From Trichobilharzia regenti (Eukaryota > Platyhelminthes > Trematoda > Strigeidida > Schistosomatidae): a stretch of DNA of 64,000 nucleotides. Below, piece by piece: positions 62,554-64,000 of the stretch (its first letter is position 1; each line of letters begins with the position of its first letter). The notes below the pieces were generated by a model, which was not told the DNA's origin, ran no database searches, and saw only the letters and a program-made list of their open reading frames with translations. The translations under genes and the position numbers were made by a program. The stretch covers positions 65,782,887-65,846,886 of the forward strand of contig OX235262.1 of the NCBI GenBank assembly GCA_944472135.2. Reading direction: 5' to 3'.

Positions 62554-62943
62554 GTATGTTGTTGTGTTTTTTTTTTGTTAATGCAAATCATTGATTGAAT
62601 TTAACTGATCTTATTATCTGTTTGAATTAGTTTTTTTTTGATGATAAACTTGATCCGGTTGGTTTTGTTAACTAAAGACAACAGAAATGTTGAGTTTGCA
62701 TAGATGTGGCAACAGAATCCTCTATTGTGTATGTAATGTGGATTGTTTTTACATCACATTATCGATTATTTATAGGAAGAAAGAAATTTTCCGAGTCGAG
62801 ATTATAATTTTGATCACCGATTCACTCCAGTTAAACAACCATTGGAAAATAAGGAGTACTGTCCCAGGGTCAGAATGTTGTTATACGACCTCACCTTGTT
62901 TCGTGAAGGTCCCAGGTCCGATTCCTTATGAGGTCATGGTTTT

Positions 62944-62989
62944 GTACTGCTGATGAGTCTCAAAATAAGACGAGACATCTGTCTAGTAC
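62944..62989 (+). ncRNA. Hammerhead-like motif in SINE-B with compensated stem II
   Basis: GTACTG, CTGATGA, stem II GTCT/AGAC (a pair change relative to GTCC/GGAC at 24664), then GAGA where GAAA is required, CATCTG, TC and TAGTAC. Stems I and II still pair. The A-to-G change in the GAAA block should abolish cleavage. Confidence 0.6.
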
Positions 62990-63002
62990 TTCTGGTTTTC
63001 AA

Positions 63003-63490
63003 TTTTTGTTTTATTATTAAGAGAACAAACCTTGTCCATTATAATCACCAAGAAATTCAACACACAAGTTATCTCATAATTTGTGCAAGGGCTGGGATAA
63101 TGCACGGACTCCCAGACGTAAGCAGACGGTTATCTTTACGGGTCAATCCTAAGCTTTTAATTTGAGGTCTCATCCGCAAAGCAGCCTTCTCATGGTTTCC
63201 AGTGATCAAAACAGGCTCAGAAGACATTTGTTTCTTTCCGGTTTTTTGAGCCCATGTACACCACAGGTGTGGAGTTAGGTGGTTTCCAGCTGCCGAAGGT
63301 AGACCAGCATGTCCATCAGTCGTGTGTCGTGAACGCCAGATGTTCTCATGCTCTCTGTCCATTTTGTGAGGAGCTATCCCTGCCGAGCGGAGGTAGTGAT
63401 TAGGACTTACTTTGCAGAGGCTATGAACGCGTGACCATTTGGAAAACACATCGACATGAAGACAGAAGTCTAGCCCCCCACCCCCCATGG
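63003..63490 (+). repeat. Unidentified repeat U1, copy 2
   Basis: GTTATCTCATAATTTGTGCA, CCTAAGCTTTTAATTTGAGG and CAGCATGTCCATCAG align with U1 copy 1. It interrupts a SINE-B and ends at a C-run before CCATGG. A minus frame 63488-63069 is open for 139 codons, but I recognise no domain and copy 1 lacks it. Confidence 0.6.
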
Positions 63491-63590
63491 TCTCGTAGCA
63501 AGCCCTTTATGGTTCTCTAACTTAAATCAACTCGTGATCAAAATTGAAGTCAATCAGATCCCTGCAAAATAATGCTTGGAAATTCATCTA

Positions 63591-64000
63591 GATTAGCTCA
63601 CCAAATGTTGTACGTCAGATATTTTATTTCTCTGTATACTTTTTAGGTCGCATCATTGTTATTATGAAAGTGCAATATATACGCTGTTTCTTACAATATA
63701 ACATCACTTCATAGTGAACTGAGATTGTGAATCACCTAATTTGACGTGAAATATTTAAAATTTGGTTGACAAAACTCAGCACTGAAGGTTAGGCATATAA
63801 CCTTGGTTAAATATATCTTCAGTTCTTCAAAGAATTGCGCAGTGTTTACTTGGAAGCAAGTTAAATCAGTGCGCAATTTCATGTGTAGGTCATTTGATAT
63901 AACTGAAGGATTAAAACAATGATAAATCCAGATGAAACTAAGCATTTCGGTGAAAAGCAATTTTGGTAGCCCAGGTACTGAAATAGGCAGCGTTGATGCA
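63591..64000. other. Unassigned DNA at the window end
   Basis: AT-rich; the TMCC terminal exon is not found here. The minus frame 63960-63736 has no support. Confidence 0.55.

Larger units (their letters stand above)
59351..60214. other. Unassigned intronic DNA
   Basis: T-rich, with the tetranucleotide, TA and GA tracts listed separately. Confidence 0.55.
62815..63590 (+). mobile_element. SINE-B split by a U1 repeat
   Basis: 62815-63000 holds box B-like GGTCCCAGGTCCGATTCC and the hammerhead at 62944. The tail resumes at 63490 (TTTATGGTTCTCTAACTTAA, AATCAGATCCCTGCAAAATA). U1 sits between. Confidence 0.65.

Noticed and set aside
63069..63488. Minus-strand ORF of 139 codons
   Set aside because: It lies within repeat U1, the second copy does not keep the frame, and no domain is recognised.
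1..64000. CRISPR arrays, operons, bacterial promoters
   Set aside because: The repeats are dispersed eukaryotic retroelements with variable spacing, the gene is intron-rich and nothing prokaryotic is visible.

Overview
The window looks like intronic DNA from a schistosome blood fluke. It is AT-rich and full of short interspersed repeats. It carries several copies of the Sm-alpha hammerhead-ribozyme repeat, which is reported from Schistosoma mansoni and S. haematobium but not S. japonicum, so an African-clade schistosome is the best guess. No prokaryotic gene organisation is present, and nearly all short open frames are chance frames or retroelement debris.

Host gene. I can support one gene, on the + strand, running through almost the whole window and open at both ends. 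Seven exons can be placed: 4764-5105, 8074-8632, 16018-16103, 19293-19359, 47841-48638, 56533-56754 and 62360-62553. Each has AG/GT borders, and reading phase is kept across five of the six visible junctions. The exception is the 28.5 kb intron 19360-47840, where the best acceptor breaks phase. The protein has an N-terminal coiled coil, Ser/Thr- and Gly-rich linkers, a long C-terminal coiled coil and a hydrophobic segment. Order and spacing fit the TMCC family (transmembrane and coiled-coil proteins; TMCC1-3, Drosophila Dementin) of endoplasmic reticulum membrane proteins. The last transmembrane exon lies beyond the window.

Mobile DNA fills the introns. (1) An RTE/SR2-like non-LTR retrotransposon: one long 5'-truncated copy at 13123-14896 with a 12-bp target-site duplication, a second at 5535-6473 with a 9-bp duplication, and about eleven short 3' fragments. 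(2) A second non-LTR family, here called NLR-2, ending in a GACA-rich tail; its best copy is 35512-36302 with a 13-bp duplication. (3) Two Penelope-like fragments with a GIY-YIG endonuclease region. (4) Short repeats with tRNA-like promoters: SINE-A (about 230 bp, sharing its 3' tail with the RTE element), SINE-C (same head, different tail), SINE-B (about 350 bp, with an internal hammerhead ribozyme) and SINE-D. (5) Sm-alpha hammerhead units, often as head-to-head palindromes. (6) Unidentified repeat families, here called U1-U7. Family names such as SINE-A, NLR-2 and U1 are labels made for this report.

The most interesting pattern is the pairing of hammerhead RNA with fold-back geometry. Two families carry hammerhead cores, some with every conserved core base present and one with a compensatory stem change. 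Copies of both families recur as inverted, head-to-head units, and two distant SINE-B fold-backs share one internal junction. Several insertions are nested and carry target-site duplications, which gives a relative order of events.
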